Below, one piece after another: positions 4,443-11,805 of a stretch of DNA of 11,805 bases. The stretch's first letter is position 1; the number at the start of each line of letters is the position of its first letter. The DNA comes from TMED14 sp041179465 (lineage in GTDB: Bacteria; Bacteroidota; Bacteroidia; Flavobacteriales; Schleiferiaceae): contig JBEGTJ010000076.1 in assembly GCA_041179465.1 (NCBI GenBank), positions 1 through 11,805 on the forward strand, read 5' to 3'. A program made the translations under genes and the position numbers. The notes below the pieces were generated by a model. That model saw only the letters and a program-made list of their open reading frames with translations, was not told where the DNA came from and ran no database searches.

Positions 4443-7400
4443 ATGCTCGACAAGATTTTAAAGGTTTTTTTGGGAGACCCCTCGCAGCGCACGCTGAAGG
4501 AAATCCAGCCCTACATCGACCAAGTCCACCGTGCGGAACAGGCGCTGGCGGGCCATACTGACGCAGAACTCCGCGCCGAAACGGCCGGATTCCGCGCGCG
4601 ACTCCGCACCGAAACCGAAGCGAAGTCCGCCGAACGCGACCAGCTTCGCATTCAGGCCGAAGCCGAGCAAGACGTCGACGCCAAAGAGGCGCTGTACCGC
4701 CAAATCGACAGCCTGGACAAAGACATTTTGGCCGAAGAAGAGCGCATTTTGCTCGAAATCCTTCCGCAGGCCTTTGCCGTGCTTCGCGAAACCGCCCGCC
4801 GCCTGGCCCAGCGCCCGCTGGAAGTTCCGGCCGAGGATTGGGACCGCCAGCTCGCCGGCCGACTCGACGCCGTGCGCCTTGAGGGCGACACCGCCGTGTG
4901 GAACAACCGCTGGCTTGCCGCGGGCAACGAAATCACTTGGAACATGGTGCACTACGACGTGCAGCTGTTTGGCGGCGTCGTGCTGCACAAGGGGCGCATT
5001 GCCGAAATGGCCACCGGTGAGGGCAAAACCCTGGTCGCCACGTTGCCCGTCTACCTCAATGCCTTGAGCGGACGCGGCGTGCACGTCGTCACGGTCAACG
5101 ACTACCTGTCGAAGCGCGACTCCGAGTGGATGGGTCCGCTCTACCAGTTCCACGGCCTCAGCGTCGAGTGCATTGACAAGCACCGCCCCAACACCGAGCC
5201 GCGCCGGCAAGCCTATTTGGCCGACATCACCTTTGGAACCAACAACGAGTTTGGTTTTGACTACCTGCGCGACAACATGGCGCGCGAAACCGCGGAGCTC
5301 GTGCAGCGCGGCCACCACTACGCGATCGTGGACGAGGTCGACTCCGTCTTGATCGACGACGCGCGGACTCCGCTCATCATTAGCGGACCCACCCCCAACG
5401 GGGACCAGCAGGAGTTTGACTACCTTAAAAACTTTGTCGTTGCGCTGGTAAACCAGCAAAAGACCGTCGCCCAGGACGCCCTGACCAAAGCCAAGGAAGC
5501 CCTCGCGGCCGGCGACAAAACCGAAGCGGGATTCCAGCTGCTTCGCTCGCACCGCGCGCTTCCCAAGAACAAAGCCCTCATCAAGTTCCTTTCGGAAGAC
5601 GGCGTGAAGGCCTTGCTGCAAAAGACCGAAGGCGTCTACCTGCAGGACCAGGGCAAGGAGATGAAGAAGATCGACGAAGCCCTGTACTTCACGATCGAAG
5701 AAAAGCACAACCAGGTGAACCTCACCAACCTGGGCTTGAGCTTCTTGGCCGAGCAAACGTCGACCGACTTTTTTGTACTTCCGGTGATTTCGGTCGAGCT
5801 CGACCGCATCGAAAAAGCCCACGACGACGTGGCCGAGCGCGCCGCCCGCAAAGACCAATTGATGCGCGAGTACCGCGCCAAGAGCGAGCGCATTCACAGC
5901 ACCAACCAGCTGCTCAAGGCCTACGCGCTGTTTGAGAAAGACGTCGAGTACGTGGTGATGGACGGCAAAGTGAAGATCGTCGACGAGCAGACTGGCCGCA
6001 TCATGGACGGCCGCCGATACTCCGACGGCCTGCACCAAGCCATTGAAGCCAAGGAGGGGGTGACCATTGAGGCCGCCACACAGACCTACGCGACCATCAC
6101 GCTGCAGAACTACTTCAGAATGTACCACAAGCTCTCGGGCATGACCGGTACCGCCGAAACCGAAGCGGGCGAATTCTGGGAGATATACAAGCTCGAGGTC
6201 ACGGTGATTCCGACCAACGTACCCGCCAAGCGCGAAGACCGCAACGACCTGGTATTCAAAACCAAACGCGAGAAGTACAACGCCGTCATCGACGAAATCG
6301 AGAAGCTGCGCAACGCCGGCCGACCCGTACTGGTAGGCACTACCTCGGTCGAGATTTCGGAGCTGCTCAGCCGCACGCTGAACATCCGCAAGATTCCGCA
6401 CCAAGTGCTGAACGCCAAGCTGCACCAAAAGGAAGCCGACATTGTCGCCGAAGCCGGCCGCCCCGGAACCGTGACCATCGCCACCAACATGGCCGGCCGC
6501 GGAACCGACATCAAGCTGACCCCCGAAGCCAAGGAGGCGGGCGGACTCGCCATCATCGGAACCGAACGCCACGACTCGCGCCGCGTCGACCGCCAGCTGC
6601 GCGGACGCGCCGGACGCCAAGGCGACCCCGGTTCGTCGCAGTTCTTTGTTTCGCTCGAAGACAACCTCATGCGCCTATTTGGCTCCGAGCGCATCGCCAG
6701 CCTGATGGACCGCATGGGCCACAAAGAGGGCGACGTGATCGAGCACTCAATGGTCACCAAGAGCATCGAGCGCGCCCAAAAGAAGGTCGAAGAAAACAAC
6801 TTCGGCAGCCGCAAGCGCCTGCTCGAGTACGACGACGTCATGAACGCGCAGCGCAGCGGAATTTACCGCCGCCGGCGCAACGCCCTGTCGGGTGAGCGCC
6901 TCGCCTTGGACCTGGCGAACAGCGTGTACGACGCCGCCGAAGCGCTCGTCAACGGCAGCAAGCCGAGCCGCGATTTTGGCGCCTACGAGCTCGGATGCTT
7001 CGAGAACTTCGCCATGACGCCGCCGGTGGACGCCGCCGAGTTTGAGCGCCTTTCGGCCGTCGAACTCGCCCAAAAAACCTATGCCGCCGCCCAAGCCGCC
7101 TACCGCGCCAAGTGCGACCGCATTGCCGCGCAGGCCTTGCCGGTCCTCGAAAACGTGCTGCGCGAGCAAGGAAGCCAGTTCCAGAACATTTTGGTTCCGT
7201 TTACCGACGGAATCAAGTCGATCCAGATTCCGACCAACCTGCAGCGCGGCGTGGAAACCCGCGGGCAGTCGCTGACGACCGACCTCGAAAAAGCCATCGT
7301 GCTGAGCATCATCGACGAGCACTGGAAGGAGCACCTGCGCAACATGGACGACCTGCGCCAAAACGTGCAGGGTGCCGTGTACGAGCAAAAAGATCCGCTG

Positions 7401-7796
7401 CTGGTGTACAAGCACGAGTCGTTCAAGCTCTTCAAGGACATGGTCGACGAGATGAATTCGAGCATCCTCGGATTCCTGTTCCGCGCCGGGCTTCCTCAGG
7501 CCGACCCCGGTCAGGCCCCGGTGCGCCAAGCGCCGTCCGCGCCCGCGCGTCCCGCCCCAAAGCTCACCACTTCAGGCCCGGGTGCCGACGAAGCTCCCGC
7601 CGCCCGCGGAACCGCTTCGCGCTCGGCCACACCGCCTCCCGCCCCTGCCCCGAAGCAGGCCCCCGCGGTGAGCAGCAAGAAGTACGGACGCAACGACCAA
7701 GTAACGGTCGTCAATTTGATGACCGGCGAGCAAAAGCAGGTCAAGTTCAAGGTTGCGGAACCGCTGCTGGCGCAGGGGTGGCAAATTTTGAACTAG
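4443..7796 (+). CDS. secA: SecA, preprotein translocase ATPase
   Basis: This 1117-residue motor uses ATP hydrolysis to push unfolded preproteins through SecYEG at the inner membrane. The start MLDKILKVFLGD matches the family N-terminus; the longer open frame upstream would overlap the DUF2795 gene. Walker A is MATGEGKT (189-196) and the DEAD-type box is DEVD (297-300). TNNEFGFDYLRDNM follows the usual SecA signature, and helicase motif VI is QLRGRAGRQGD (718-728). The helical scaffold carries DEHWKEHLRNMDDLRQNVQG from 958. A charged, coiled-coil-like N-terminal insertion (about 50-115) pushes Walker A some 85 residues later than in E. coli, as is usual in Bacteroidota. After an Ala/Pro-rich linker (about 1005-1075) the tail reads KKYGRND and then a non-cysteine segment, so the CxCxS zinc motif is absent. 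The TAG stop lies in a CTAG repeat unit. Confidence 0.98.
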   Translation: MLDKILKVFLGDPSQRTLKEIQPYIDQVHRAEQALAGHTDAELRAETAGFRARLRTETEAKSAERDQLRIQAEAEQDVDAKEALYRQIDSLDKDILAEEERILLEILPQAFAVLRETARRLAQRPLEVPAEDWDRQLAGRLDAVRLEGDTAVWNNRWLAAGNEITWNMVHYDVQLFGGVVLHKGRIAEMATGEGKTLVATLPVYLNALSGRGVHVVTVNDYLSKRDSEWMGPLYQFHGLSVECIDKHRPNTEPRRQAYLADITFGTNNEFGFDYLRDNMARETAELVQRGHHYAIVDEVDSVLIDDARTPLIISGPTPNGDQQEFDYLKNFVVALVNQQKTVAQDALTKAKEALAAGDKTEAGFQLLRSHRALPKNKALIKFLSEDGVKALLQKTEGVYLQDQGKEMKKIDEALYFTIEEKHNQVNLTNLGLSFLAEQTSTDFFVLPVISVELDRIEKAHDDVAERAARKDQLMREYRAKSERIHSTNQLLKAYALFEKDVEYVVMDGKVKIVDEQTGRIMDGRRYSDGLHQAIEAKEGVTIEAATQTYATITLQNYFRMYHKLSGMTGTAETEAGEFWEIYKLEVTVIPTNVPAKREDRNDLVFKTKREKYNAVIDEIEKLRNAGRPVLVGTTSVEISELLSRTLNIRKIPHQVLNAKLHQKEADIVAEAGRPGTVTIATNMAGRGTDIKLTPEAKEAGGLAIIGTERHDSRRVDRQLRGRAGRQGDPGSSQFFVSLEDNLMRLFGSERIASLMDRMGHKEGDVIEHSMVTKSIERAQKKVEENNFGSRKRLLEYDDVMNAQRSGIYRRRRNALSGERLALDLANSVYDAAEALVNGSKPSRDFGAYELGCFENFAMTPPVDAAEFERLSAVELAQKTYAAAQAAYRAKCDRIAAQALPVLENVLREQGSQFQNILVPFTDGIKSIQIPTNLQRGVETRGQSLTTDLEKAIVLSIIDEHWKEHLRNMDDLRQNVQGAVYEQKDPLLVYKHESFKLFKDMVDEMNSSILGFLFRAGLPQADPGQAPVRQAPSAPARPAPKLTTSGPGADEAPAARGTASRSATPPPAPAPKQAPAVSSKKYGRNDQVTVVNLMTGEQKQVKFKVAEPLLAQGWQILN

Positions 7797-7824
7797 CAAC
7801 TAGCTGCGAGCAGCTCCCTAGTTC
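7790..7824. terminator. Inverted repeat between the convergent secA and EnvC-like genes
   Basis: GAACTAG (7790-7796) is the exact inverse complement of CTAGTTC (7818-7824), and between them AGCTG (7802-7806) pairs with CAGCT (7811-7815) around a CGAG loop. The structure can form on either transcript and overlaps the stop codons of both genes, which fits a bidirectional terminator. There is no strong T-run on either side, so intrinsic termination is unproven. Confidence 0.5.
7793..7813. repeat. Degenerate CTAG heptanucleotide tandem repeat, convergent junction 2
   Basis: Three successive 7-nt units can be read: CTAGCAA, CTAGCTG, CGAGCAG. They are the same unit type as at 561-588, and a further CTAG follows at 7818. 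The secA TAG stop (7794-7796) is within the first unit. The stop of the opposing gene (7818-7820 on the minus strand) is in the trailing CTAG. Confidence 0.5.
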
Positions 7825-9053
7825 AGCCAAGGCTTCGGGTCCTGGTTCTGCGTGTTCATCCACAGCTCAAAGTGCAGCGTGGAGGCCCCGGTTTCGGGGT
7901 CTTCCATGACGCGACCGATGGCCTCTTTGGTGGAGACCTTGGCGCCCTTGGCCACAAATACTTCAGACAAGTTGGAGTACACCGTGAAGTAGTTTCCGTG
8001 GCGCACCAGCACCACCTTGCCGGCGCCGGGCACGCTCACCACGGAGGCCACTTCGCCTTGGAACACGGCGCGGGCCGTGGACTTGGCCGGCGTGCCGATG
8101 TCGAGGCCCGGGTTCTTGATCGTTACACCGGTCGCTCCAGGCACTGCGTTTTCACCGAAGGCTTGGGTCACCACGCCGCGCTCCACGGGCCACGGTAGGC
8201 GTCCGCGGTTCGCCGCAAAATCCTTGGCCAAGGCGGCCGCTTCGGGCGTCAGCGAGTAGCCTTCGCCGACGTTCTTGGAGCCGGTGGTCCCGGCAGCCGC
8301 CTCGCGCTGCTTGCGCAGCTCTTCCTTGATGATGGCGGCGATTTGGCGCTCCAGCTTGGCCAATTCCTGGCGTTTTTTGCCGATGGACGACGCAATTTGG
8401 CCCTCCTTTTTCTTGAGCGCCGAAAGGGCTTTAGCCTGCTGGGCGCGCTCTTGGGCGAGCAGTTGCTTTTGGCGGAGCTCCTGCCCGAGCAACTCCTTTT
8501 GGCGGTTCCGCTCGACTTCAACTGCGGCAACCCGCTGGGCCTGAGCCTCTTGGTAGGCTCGAATTTCTTCGACTTTCTCTTTGCGGAACTCGGTGTACTG
8601 CCGCAGGTAGTTCATGCGCTTGATGGCCATGGACAGGTTCTCGGCGCCCAAAATGAAGCGCAGGGCCTGCTCGGTGCTTCCGCGCTGCTGCGCTTGGCGG
8701 AGCATCTCGGCGTACTCCTTCATCATCTGGTCGATTTCGCGGTCCTTTTCGGCAATGTCGCCTTGCAGGCGCGCGATTTCGGACTCGGACTCCCGCACCT
8801 GGGCCTGCACGTTGCGGATCAGGGCCTCACGGGCTTTGAGCTTTTTTTCCAGCGCGCGGAGCTCGCCCAGGGTCAGGTCCCGGTCTTGGCGCGTTTTCGA
8901 AAGCAGTTCGTTTGCCGCGCTGATTTCCTTTTGAAGTCGGGACTTTTCAGCCTCCAACTGGCTCTTCTTGTCGCCGGTTTGGGCGGCTAAGGGCAGCATG
9001 ATTCCGGCCCAAAAGGCCAGCCAAAGAAGGTGCTTAAAACGAAATCCGCGCAT
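7818..9053 (-). CDS. EnvC-like exported coiled-coil protein with degenerate LytM (M23) domain
   Basis: This 411-residue protein has a signal peptide (about 1-24, cleavage probably after LPLAA), a long charged coiled coil (about 27-255) and a C-terminal LytM/M23 fold (about 285-411). It is built like EnvC-type murein hydrolase activators, which stimulate amidases that split septal peptidoglycan. The LytM motifs are recognisable but altered. HxGxD is N314-P-G-L-D318, the YxHL histidine is N361 (YSNL), and the final HxH is T392-L-H394. D318 and H394 remain but the other ligands are gone, so peptidase activity is unlikely. The ATG at 9053 is chosen because it opens directly on MRGFRFKHLL and a hydrophobic signal; the open frame extends 33 codons further without signal-like sequence. 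It overlaps the end of the DUF4292 gene by 20 nt, suggesting translational coupling. Automated annotation would probably call it an M23 peptidase. Confidence 0.92.
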   Translation of the reverse strand: MRGFRFKHLLWLAFWAGIMLPLAAQTGDKKSQLEAEKSRLQKEISAANELLSKTRQDRDLTLGELRALEKKLKAREALIRNVQAQVRESESEIARLQGDIAEKDREIDQMMKEYAEMLRQAQQRGSTEQALRFILGAENLSMAIKRMNYLRQYTEFRKEKVEEIRAYQEAQAQRVAAVEVERNRQKELLGQELRQKQLLAQERAQQAKALSALKKKEGQIASSIGKKRQELAKLERQIAAIIKEELRKQREAAAGTTGSKNVGEGYSLTPEAAALAKDFAANRGRLPWPVERGVVTQAFGENAVPGATGVTIKNPGLDIGTPAKSTARAVFQGEVASVVSVPGAGKVVLVRHGNYFTVYSNLSEVFVAKGAKVSTKEAIGRVMEDPETGASTLHFELWMNTQNQDPKPWLN

Positions 9054-9804
9054 AGTCCGAAGGTAGTTCAAAGGGGAACGACAAAACCTCGCCCGTCGTA
9101 TGCTGGCTGACGCGGAATTCCGCCTTAGCAGCCTGCTTGGGAACTTCGGCAATCCAACCGCCGTCGCCGGTGTAGCGCACCGTCAGCGACTCGCCCTTGC
9201 TCGAAAGGCGCTGCCACAGCACCCGCGCGGGGTCGGCCGGCGCCACCGCCACTTCGACCAGCACCTCGTAGGCTCCGCGCTGCTCGCGCACCGACATGAC
9301 CAGCGCGCTGTCCCCCGCGGCCCATTCGGCGTCGGACCACTGGGCCGGCACCAGCACCGGAAGCCCGAGGGCCAACCGGCGGGCATCCTCGGTCTGAAGG
9401 TCGATTCCCATGCTCCGCAGGCGGCTGAGCGGTTCGTTGACGTACTGGCGGTAGAGGCGAATGAAGCCCTGAACGCTGTCCTGGTACACGCGCGCCCGGC
9501 CGATTTTCAGGCCGATGAGCGGATCGGCCACGTCCATCCAAATCAAGGGCTCGGGCTGGGTGCGCACGCGCAGGTCGAGTTTGGCCGAAAAGGATTTTCC
9601 GCCAAAGTCCACTTTGAGGGTGCCCACGGAGCGTTCGTCGCCCACGGCCGTGCGCAGGGCGGATTTAAGGGCGGCATGCGGGACGTCGTACATAGGTTTT
9701 TTGACCGCCTCCACCGCGGGCGGAACGGGAAGGACTTGAGGTTTGGGGCTGCGGCACGCGACCGCGCTCGCGAAGGCCAAGGACAGGATCAGAAGCTGCT
9801 TCAT
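9034..9804 (-). CDS. DUF4292 lipoprotein
   Basis: This 256-residue protein has a short hydrophobic signal ending in SAVAC, so C17 is the likely lipidated cysteine, with an Ala/Pro/Lys-rich linker to about residue 37. The body from about residue 55 is mostly alternating strand-like segments: GTLKVDFGGKSFSAKLDLRV, then the IWMDVADPLIGLKIGRARVY region, and late strands near 205-235. This fits DUF4292, a Bacteroidota lipoprotein family with a proposed LolA/LolB-like shape; that structural relation is from memory and inference. No catalytic motif is visible. The start codon overlaps the TPR gene stop as ATGA, and the 3' end overlaps the EnvC-like gene by 20 nt. The probable place is the periplasmic face of an envelope membrane, and the operon suggests a role in envelope assembly or division. 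The precise function is unknown. Confidence 0.85.
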   Translation of the reverse strand: MKQLLILSLAFASAVACRSPKPQVLPVPPAVEAVKKPMYDVPHAALKSALRTAVGDERSVGTLKVDFGGKSFSAKLDLRVRTQPEPLIWMDVADPLIGLKIGRARVYQDSVQGFIRLYRQYVNEPLSRLRSMGIDLQTEDARRLALGLPVLVPAQWSDAEWAAGDSALVMSVREQRGAYEVLVEVAVAPADPARVLWQRLSSKGESLTVRYTGDGGWIAEVPKQAAKAEFRVSQHTTGEVLSFPFELPSDYARISF

Positions 9805-11408
9805 GGGTTAGGTAGTTGTTCCATCTTGCGCGCCAAGTCACCTGAAGCGTTGCCCAAAAACTGCGCCTGACGGTAGTAGCGCAGGGCTTCGGCGTGCGCC
9901 CCGAGGGCGGCGTGAATGTCTCCGGCCCGCTCCACGACGGCGGCAGATTGAAGTCCGCCCAGGTCCAAGGCCTTTTGAATGGCGCCTTTAGCCTTTGGAA
10001 GCTTGCGCTGCGCCGCATACACGGCCGCGAGCGTGTCCCAAAAATTGACTTCGTCGGGGGCCAAGGCCACTGCCTGCTCGGCCATTTCGGCCGCCCTGCG
10101 CAGGTCCATGCCGCGAATGCTCAAAAAGTAGGCGTAGTTGTTGAGGGCCGTGGGATTGCGCGGATTCAGCCGCACCGCCTCGTCAAAGTGCGCTCGGAAT
10201 TCGGTCAGGCGCCCCAATCGGTAGCACACCTCGCCGAGGTACATCAAGTACTGTTCGCGAACCGTGGGGTCTTCGCCAAAGCGCTTCAGGCCTTCGCTCA
10301 GCACGCCGTAGGCGGCGTCGTACTGGGCGTTCCGGTTGAGGGCTACGCCATAAAAGAGCGGACCAAACGGGTGTTCCGGGTGCGCCGATTGCGCCGCGAG
10401 GGCGTCTTCGAGAAGGCGTTTTCCGTCGCCGCGGTCCAAGTCGAGCTGCAGCAGCTGCTGGTGGACCGGCCACGGACCCCCGTCGGGCAAAGCGATGCAG
10501 CGGCGCCAGGATTCGTCGGCCGTTCCCAGGTCGTCCAGCCAGCGGGCGATGTCGCCCCGAAGCGCCCAAAACGCCGGATTTGCCGAGTCCTGGCGAAGGA
10601 GTCCTTCGGTCCAGCGCACGGCCAGGGTGGCCAAGCCCGGGTCGCGCGGGTCCTCGTTGAGCAACTGCGAGACGTAGGCCACCTTGGCGCGTTCGGCCAC
10701 CTGGGAGTCGGACCAAATCCGCTCCGATTCGGCGAGCGCGTCGTTCCAACGCCCGGTAGCCGCCGCCCATCGCACGAACTGCCACTTGAGTTCGGTGACC
10801 TCCGGAAAAAGAGCCTTGGCCGCTCGAAACGCCATGTAGGCCTCTTCGTGGGCGCCCAAGTCGGCCAGGGTTTGGGCGTAAAGCGAAGCCCCTTGGGGGT
10901 CGTTGGGCGCGCCCGCGACGTAGCTGCGCACGGCCTGAAGGGCTGAATCGCCCTCAAAAAGGTTCAAGAACGCGTTGCGCCGTGAGGACGCGCTGCGCAA
11001 GCTCGGCCCTTCTACCTGCTCGGCGTAGCGCACAAAGTCGAGGGTGCTCACGTAGTCCTTGAGGCCGTAGGACCATTCGGCCGCCGCCCAGTAGCCCCGG
11101 GCGTCGGAGTACCCAAGCTGCTGCAGCTGGTGCTGGCAGCGGGCAAACGAGGGGTAGTCTTGGCGGTAGTAGCTGACCTGAGCCCAAAGTTCCCAGGTGG
11201 GCAGGTTGGTCGGCCGTTTTTGGGCGCTTGCGGCCAGCTCGCGGTGGGCCTTGGCCAGCATGCGCTGGGTTTGGGCGGGGCTCGAATGCTGAAGCTGGGT
11301 GACGAGCTGCGCGGCACGCGGCTCCGCAATTTGGGTTGGGGTCTGCGCCCCGGCACTCCCAGCGGCACCCAGGGCCGCGACGGCTACAAGGAGTGCGCAC
11401 AACCTCAT
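9801..11408 (-). CDS. Exported tetratricopeptide-repeat protein
   Basis: This 535-residue protein has a signal peptide (MRLCALLVAVAALGAAGSAGA, with cleavage probably before Q22) and is otherwise almost entirely helical and Ala/Leu/Arg-rich. TPR-like helical pairs run through the protein. The clearest are in the C-terminal part, around NPRNPTALNNYAYFLSIRG (from residue 415) and the following segment with EQAVALAPDEVNFWDTLAAVY. No enzymatic motif is seen, so it is probably a periplasmic protein-protein scaffold. The ATG at 11408 is chosen because it starts the signal peptide and overlaps the nucleotidyltransferase stop as ATGA; 43 upstream open codons are Arg-rich and lie inside the preceding gene. 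The 3' end overlaps the DUF4292 start as ATGA. I recall the same TPR, DUF4292, EnvC-like order in other Bacteroidota, which suggests a joint envelope role. Confidence 0.86.
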   Translation of the reverse strand: MRLCALLVAVAALGAAGSAGAQTPTQIAEPRAAQLVTQLQHSSPAQTQRMLAKAHRELAASAQKRPTNLPTWELWAQVSYYRQDYPSFARCQHQLQQLGYSDARGYWAAAEWSYGLKDYVSTLDFVRYAEQVEGPSLRSASSRRNAFLNLFEGDSALQAVRSYVAGAPNDPQGASLYAQTLADLGAHEEAYMAFRAAKALFPEVTELKWQFVRWAAATGRWNDALAESERIWSDSQVAERAKVAYVSQLLNEDPRDPGLATLAVRWTEGLLRQDSANPAFWALRGDIARWLDDLGTADESWRRCIALPDGGPWPVHQQLLQLDLDRGDGKRLLEDALAAQSAHPEHPFGPLFYGVALNRNAQYDAAYGVLSEGLKRFGEDPTVREQYLMYLGEVCYRLGRLTEFRAHFDEAVRLNPRNPTALNNYAYFLSIRGMDLRRAAEMAEQAVALAPDEVNFWDTLAAVYAAQRKLPKAKGAIQKALDLGGLQSAAVVERAGDIHAALGAHAEALRYYRQAQFLGNASGDLARKMEQLPNP

Positions 11409-11805
11409 GCGCCTTCGAGTCGGGAATAGTCGCCCAGGCTCAGCGAAACAAACTGCCCGTCGAGCGCGGCGTGGCGGCCAATCATGGAATTGCGCAGGTT
11501 GAGGTTGGCGAGCTGGCTGTCTTCGCCGACGATGCAATCGACCAGCGTCGAATGGGCGACCGTGGTCCGCGCGCCAATGCTCACGTGAGGGCCGACGGTC
11601 GAGTTCACGATTCGCGCGCCCGCCCCAATGAAGCAGGGCGGAACCACCGTGGCGTTCACCAGCTCAGCATCGGGCGAAACCAGCTGTTCCTCGTGCTGTA
11701 CGAACTGCAGAATGCGTCCGTTGGTCTCGACCGTCACGTCTTTGTTGCCGCAGTCCATCCAGGCATCGACGGTTCCGGGCACAAAGCGCAGGCCGTCGTT
11801 TTTCA
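11405..11805 (-). CDS. Sugar-phosphate nucleotidyltransferase, C-terminal part (partial)
   Basis: Only the last 133 codons are present; the start lies beyond the right edge of the window. The frame continues to the edge, reading KNDGLRFVPGTVDAWMDCGN, which is the end of the nucleotidyltransferase catalytic domain. A left-handed parallel beta-helix of hexapeptide repeats follows, with turns such as VVPPCFIGAGARI, VGPHVSIGARTTV and HSTLVDCIVGED. This is the layout of long RmlA/GlmU-like enzymes that make NDP-sugars from sugar-1-phosphate and NTP for surface polysaccharide. The sugar and nucleotide cannot be told because the N-terminal GxGTRL region is missing. A GTG at 11782 is inside the domain and is not the start. 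The stop overlaps the TPR gene start as ATGA, making this the first visible gene of the four-gene operon. Confidence 0.85.
   Translation of the reverse strand, partial: KNDGLRFVPGTVDAWMDCGNKDVTVETNGRILQFVQHEEQLVSPDAELVNATVVPPCFIGAGARIVNSTVGPHVSIGARTTVAHSTLVDCIVGEDSQLANLNLRNSMIGRHAALDGQFVSLSLGDYSRLEGA

Noticed and set aside
4458..6620. A 720-codon open frame on the minus strand, opposite secA
   Set aside because: Same cause: few codons in the sense frame give stops in antisense. The composition is Val/Gly/Leu/Asp-rich with no domain pattern, and SecA is certain on the other strand.
8343..8990. A Leu/Phe-rich plus-strand open frame resembling a membrane protein
   Set aside because: It is the antisense of a Glu/Lys/Gln-rich coiled coil, which always reads as Leu/Phe-rich on the other strand.
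1..11805. Signs of a mobile element, defence island, CRISPR array or toxin-antitoxin pair
   Set aside because: No transposase, integrase, long direct repeats with spacers or small toxin-like gene pairs were seen; the genes are conserved housekeeping, catabolic and envelope functions with uniform composition.

Overview
The window looks like chromosomal DNA from a GC-rich member of the Bacteroidota, possibly near the Flavobacteriia. Four things point there: a long SecA with an N-terminal insertion and no C-terminal zinc motif; the DUF2795 gene directly before secA; a neighbourhood of nucleotidyltransferase, TPR protein, DUF4292 lipoprotein and EnvC-like factor; and TAnnTTTG-type promoter elements where a Shine-Dalgarno sequence would normally be. 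All genes are densely packed, and no tRNA, rRNA, CRISPR array, insertion sequence or prophage gene is visible.

Region 1 (1-1586) holds two consecutive enzymes of the kynurenine route of tryptophan breakdown, arranged tail to tail. These are 3-hydroxyanthranilate 3,4-dioxygenase (+) and 2-amino-3-carboxymuconate-6-semialdehyde decarboxylase (-). Region 2 (1648-3528) is a long PurF-like amidotransferase/phosphoribosyltransferase, divergent from the decarboxylase. Region 3 (3581-7796) runs in the + direction: a PduO-type cobalamin adenosyltransferase, a small acidic DUF2795 protein, and SecA. Region 4 (7818-11805) is a minus-strand operon whose four genes overlap end to end: a sugar-phosphate nucleotidyltransferase (cut by the window end), an exported TPR protein, a DUF4292 lipoprotein and a coiled-coil protein with a degenerate LytM domain. 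It looks like a cell-envelope unit.

Most of this is conserved core content, and I found no obviously new defence or mobile system. The less ordinary signals are as follows. (1) A degenerate CTAG-based heptanucleotide repeat sits at both convergent junctions and contains the stop codons of all four genes that end there. (2) Promoter -7-like elements lie 4-8 nt before four start codons, implying leaderless or nearly leaderless mRNAs. (3) The PurF-like protein departs from canonical PurF at the oxyanion-hole motif and in the phosphoribosyltransferase half. (4) The LytM domain has lost most metal and catalytic ligands, so it is probably an activator and not a peptidase. (5) SecA has a replacement C-terminal tail.
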